Assembly (NCBI GenBank): GCA_050256015.1
Contig: JBFWIL010000009.1
Coordinates: 1 to 22,152, forward strand
From: JBFWIL01 sp050256015
GTDB taxonomy: Bacteria > Bacteroidota > Bacteroidia > Bacteroidales > Prolixibacteraceae
Length of the DNA stretch: 22,152 nucleotides
Reading direction: 5' to 3'
Shown: piece after piece, positions 22,081 through 22,152 of the stretch
Layout of the letters: every line of letters begins with the position of its first letter
How positions within the stretch are numbered: the stretch's first letter is position 1
Made by a program: the position numbers and the translations under genes
Notes under the pieces: model-generated
Seen by the model: the letters and a program-made list of their open reading frames with translations, nothing else
What the model was told of the DNA's origin: nothing
The model's database searches: none

Positions 22081-22152
22081 TATGTATTTAACTTCTGAAG
22101 TTAAGAAAGAGATCTTTGAAAAACATGGAAGAGATGCGGCAGATACCGGTTC
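22081..22152 (+). CDS. rpsO: 30S ribosomal protein S15, N-terminal part (cut by window edge)
   Basis: The last 72 bases encode 24 residues, starting MYLTSEVKKEIFEKHG and ending RDAADTGS at the window edge. This is the Bacteroidota S15 N-terminus: the DTGS segment is the conserved start of the 16S rRNA-binding part of the protein, which nucleates assembly of the central domain of the small subunit. The rest (about 65 residues) lies outside. It has a separate promoter element and a long structured leader, so it is probably not simply co-transcribed with the DUF2851 gene. Confidence 0.93.

Noticed and set aside
1..22152. CRISPR array, insertion sequence, prophage or toxin-antitoxin module
   Set aside because: No regularly spaced repeats, transposase or integrase motifs, terminal inverted repeats or small paired toxin-antitoxin genes were found.

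Overview
The window reads as chromosomal DNA from a member of the phylum Bacteroidota, most likely in or near the order Bacteroidales. Three kinds of evidence support this. Several genes have a -7 element of the phylum-specific form TAnnTTTG upstream, and starts lack Shine-Dalgarno sequences. The gene content is typical of the phylum: GldA/GldF/GldG-type ABC proteins, a type III glutamine synthetase, a DUF2851 protein and the Bacteroidota form of PurM. Finally, ThyA, RF1, L21, L27 and S15 all look like Bacteroidota orthologues. No tRNA, rRNA, CRISPR array, insertion sequence or phage gene was seen; this is mostly core genome.

Layout. 1-105 holds the first 35 codons of thyA (minus strand, cut by the window edge). 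385-6747 is a minus-strand block that in transcription order runs: bifunctional-nuclease-domain protein, CNT nucleoside transporter, GldA-type ATPase, GldF-type permease, GldG-type auxiliary protein, DUF4340 membrane-anchored protein. A divergent promoter region separates it from plus-strand rplU-rpmA, which ends in a strong hairpin terminator, followed by serS with its own terminator.

From 9411 to 16280 lies the most unusual part. Three glutamine synthetase-superfamily enzymes from three different families sit within 7 kb: a short GSII (plus), a GSI-like ligase without an evident adenylylation motif (minus) and a 729-residue GSIII (plus). The GSI-like gene heads a tight minus-strand cluster with an APH-fold phosphotransferase and a class IIA HAD protein whose motif I lacks the second aspartate. 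Ligase, kinase and phosphatase-like protein together look like an uncharacterised small-molecule pathway, and this is the best candidate here for undescribed biology. Just after GSIII is a decayed remnant of threonine dehydratase (ilvA), with a lost segment, frame changes and an in-frame stop.

16710-19950 is a purM-prfA-pyrF run (purine synthesis, translation termination, pyrimidine synthesis). A convergent VTT/DedA-like membrane protein gene follows, then a plus-strand DUF2851 gene, then the first 24 codons of rpsO (cut by the window edge), preceded by a leader with a candidate regulatory hairpin. Overall the region combines nucleotide metabolism (thyA, nucleoside uptake, purM, pyrF), translation (rplU, rpmA, serS, prfA, rpsO) and glutamine/nitrogen assimilation.
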